Origin: Balneolales bacterium
GTDB taxonomy: Bacteria; Bacteroidota; Rhodothermia; Balneolales; Natronogracilivirgulaceae
Length of the DNA: 43,500 nt
Assembly (NCBI GenBank): GCA_007134845.1
Contig: SLKA01000050.1
Coordinates: forward strand, 1-43,500
Direction of reading: 5' to 3'
This document shows, piece after piece, positions 42,215-43,500 of this stretch; within the stretch, counting starts at the first letter, position 1; every line of letters begins with the position of its first letter. The notes beneath the pieces are model-generated. The model searched no databases. It was not told where the DNA came from and saw only the letters and a list, made by a program, of their open reading frames with translations. The position numbers and the translations under genes are program-made.

Positions 42215-42228
42215 CCAATCCGGATTGG
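42215..42228. promoter_or_regulatory. Perfect 14-bp palindrome in the permease/tetR control region
   Basis: CCAATCCGGATTGG is its own reverse complement. Located 96 bp upstream of the permease start. A candidate operator for the neighbouring TetR protein. Confidence 0.5.
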
Positions 42229-42313
42229 ACCATTCCTGCCTGCAAACCGATCGAGCCGTTTCCGATTATTCTTGACAGTAATATTTCTGGTTTATATATT
42301 TTATATCAACTAA

Positions 42314-42326
42314 TTGGTTGAACCAA
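42314..42326. promoter_or_regulatory. 13-bp palindrome upstream of tetR
   Basis: TTGGTTGAACCAA is symmetric about its central base. A related inverted pair GGTTGAA (42316-42322) and TTCAACC (42345-42351) overlaps it. It lies about 70 bp before the tetR start, a typical place for TetR autoregulation; binding is not shown. Confidence 0.55.
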
Positions 42327-42394
42327 GTAATTGAAACTATATGATTCAACCTTTCGTATAAACCAAGAAAAAGTACCAAAAGCCCCATCGAATC

Positions 42395-43102
42395 ATGACA
42401 AGCAAGGATAAAAACACCGAGGAGATTATCAAGGAAGCGGCAAGAAACGTCTTTCAGCGCGAGGGTTTTTCAGGCGCCCGCATGCAGACTATTGCCGACG
42501 AGGCCGGAATGAACAAAATGATGCTGCACTACTATTTCCGGAGCAAGCAGCATTTGTTCGATGTCATATTCGAGGAAGACTATACAAACCTGATGGCACC
42601 ACTGGCGGTCATCCTGCGAAACCCGGAGCTGCATGTCGAGGAGCAGATCATCCGTTTTGTGCGGGATTATCATGAGACCATGATCGAGCATCCTCGCCTG
42701 CCGCTGTTTCTGATTCACGAGTTTGCAAAAAATCCACACAAGATCCTGGAAATGGCTCAGAAAGCGATTCCGGTTAGCAAAAAGGAGGAACCGGCCCATC
42801 CGCGGCTCAGCGCCACCACGTTCATGGACCAGATCAAAGAGGGCAAGGCCCGGGGCCACTACAATAAAGACGTTGACGCCAGGCAGCTTGCGGTCAGCAT
42901 GCTTGGGATGTGCACCCACGCCTTCATATCCCGGATATCGGTCCAGACGGCCTACGAGCTGTCCGATGAGCAGTACCTGAAATTCCTTGAAGAGCGGAAG
43001 GAGCACGTGATCGACCACACCTTCCGGATCCTCATGAAACCGGATTACTACAAAAAATGGAAGAAAAAGTATCTGAAGGAAAAAGAGCAAACATCAACCT
43101 GA
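42395..43102 (+). CDS. TetR/AcrR-family transcriptional regulator
   Basis: 235 aa. The N-terminal helix-turn-helix (about residues 8-55: EIIKEAARNVFQREGFSGARMQTIADEAGMNKMMLHYYFRSKQHLFDVIF) is clear TetR. The C-terminal ligand domain is not assignable. It ends 13 bp before the LolA-like gene, which it probably regulates, and is divergent from a permease gene across a 275 bp region with two palindromes. A role in controlling an efflux or lipoprotein-type ABC system is likely from context. Confidence 0.93.
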   Translation: MTSKDKNTEEIIKEAARNVFQREGFSGARMQTIADEAGMNKMMLHYYFRSKQHLFDVIFEEDYTNLMAPLAVILRNPELHVEEQIIRFVRDYHETMIEHPRLPLFLIHEFAKNPHKILEMAQKAIPVSKKEEPAHPRLSATTFMDQIKEGKARGHYNKDVDARQLAVSMLGMCTHAFISRISVQTAYELSDEQYLKFLEERKEHVIDHTFRILMKPDYYKKWKKKYLKEKEQTST

Positions 43103-43115
43103 ACAGGGAGTCACC

Positions 43116-43500
43116 ATGAATTACGAAAAAATTGCCAAACCTCTGATATTGGCCTGCCTGTTTGCCATGACACCGACAACCGGCGCACAGGCACTGGACC
43201 AGAATCCCGCCGAAATCATTGACTGGATGGAGCAGGTCATGCGCGGCAACTCCAATTACGCAGAAATGACCATGCGGATCGAGCGTCCCCGCTACCAGCG
43301 GGAAGTTTCCATGCGTTCATGGATGCTGGGCCGCGACTATTCCATGATTATCATAACCGCACCCTCGCGCGATGAAGGCACGGCCTATCTGATGCGTGAA
43401 AACGATATCTGGAACTACGACCCGCGCATCGACCGGACCATCCGGCTGCCGTCCTCCATGATGGCGCAGTCCTGGATGGGATCCGATTTCACCAACGACG
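43116..43500 (+). CDS. LolA-like outer-membrane lipoprotein-sorting protein, 3' truncated by the window edge
   Basis: Starts at the ATG at 43116, 13 bp after tetR, with a GGGAG ribosome site. The first residues form a signal peptide (ILACLFAMTPTTGAQA). Visible mature part: DWMEQVMRGNSNYAEMTMRI, SMRSWMLGRDYSMIIITAPS, GTAYLMRENDIWNYDP and SSMMAQSWMGSDFTND. This is the pattern of the COG2834-type lipoprotein-sorting proteins that often travel with MacB/FtsX-type permeases. 128 codons seen; the C-terminus lies beyond the window. It probably belongs to an ABC export unit controlled by the upstream TetR. Confidence 0.85.
   Translation, partial: MNYEKIAKPLILACLFAMTPTTGAQALDQNPAEIIDWMEQVMRGNSNYAEMTMRIERPRYQREVSMRSWMLGRDYSMIIITAPSRDEGTAYLMRENDIWNYDPRIDRTIRLPSSMMAQSWMGSDFTND

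Noticed and set aside
1-43500. CRISPR arrays, insertion sequences, prophage, tRNA or rRNA genes
   Set aside because: No regularly spaced repeats, transposase or phage genes, or cloverleaf/rRNA sequences were found on reading the spacers.

Overview
This 43.5 kb window looks like ordinary, densely packed chromosome from a member of the Bacteroidota/FCB group. The evidence is a type IX secretion sorting tail on a secreted enzyme, a TATATTTG box of the Bacteroidetes TAnnTTTG type before ppc, mostly weak Shine-Dalgarno sequences and many lipoproteins. The overall gene content suggests the Balneolota/Rhodothermota side of the group, but that is inference. I see no phage, insertion sequence, CRISPR array, tRNA or rRNA, and no clear new multi-gene system.

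Layout. 1-4726 (mostly +): isoprenoid synthesis (type 2 IPP isomerase, polyprenyl diphosphate synthase), BamD, NadD, then tadA (-) and apt (+) divergent. 4949-6711 (+): an unknown lipoprotein and an unknown coiled-coil membrane-anchored exported protein, closed by a terminator. 6807-14295 (-): a compact envelope-folding cluster of three parvulin/SurA-type proteins followed by a MoxR ATPase and a large von Willebrand A membrane protein. 14449-16512 (-): thymidine kinase plus a concentrative nucleoside transporter, closed by a terminator. 16773-20058 (+): PEP carboxylase and a DUF2721 protein. 20439-22737 (-): a YfgM-like protein, a LolD-type ATPase and a YmdB-type phosphodiesterase.

22777-31069 (-) is a translation block in the order thrS, infC, rpmI, rplT, pheS, pheT, coiled-coil protein, zapA. 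It ends in a 6S RNA that I identify from a long closing stem, a length of about 186 nt, a 3' U-run and its position behind zapA. In this block infC appears to start with ATC, and an attenuator-like terminator precedes rpmI. 31215-35945 (-): YchF, a PPP-family phosphatase, NusB with a long charged tail, and a T9SS-exported phosphodiester glycosidase. 36051-39929: cysteine synthase B and serine acetyltransferase (-) beside a divergent lipoprotein gamma-glutamyltransferase (+), a plausible sulfur/glutathione neighbourhood. 40174-43500: a VKOR-like protein and a MacB/FtsX-type permease (-), then a divergent TetR regulator and a LolA-like exported protein (+) that runs off the end. Two palindromes lie in the shared control region.

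The most useful second looks are the 6S RNA, the ATC start of infC, the terminator before rpmI, a thymidine kinase that has lost half of its zinc ligands, a VKOR homologue with no loop cysteines, the parvulin-MoxR-VWA cluster, and a scatter of short tandem duplications.
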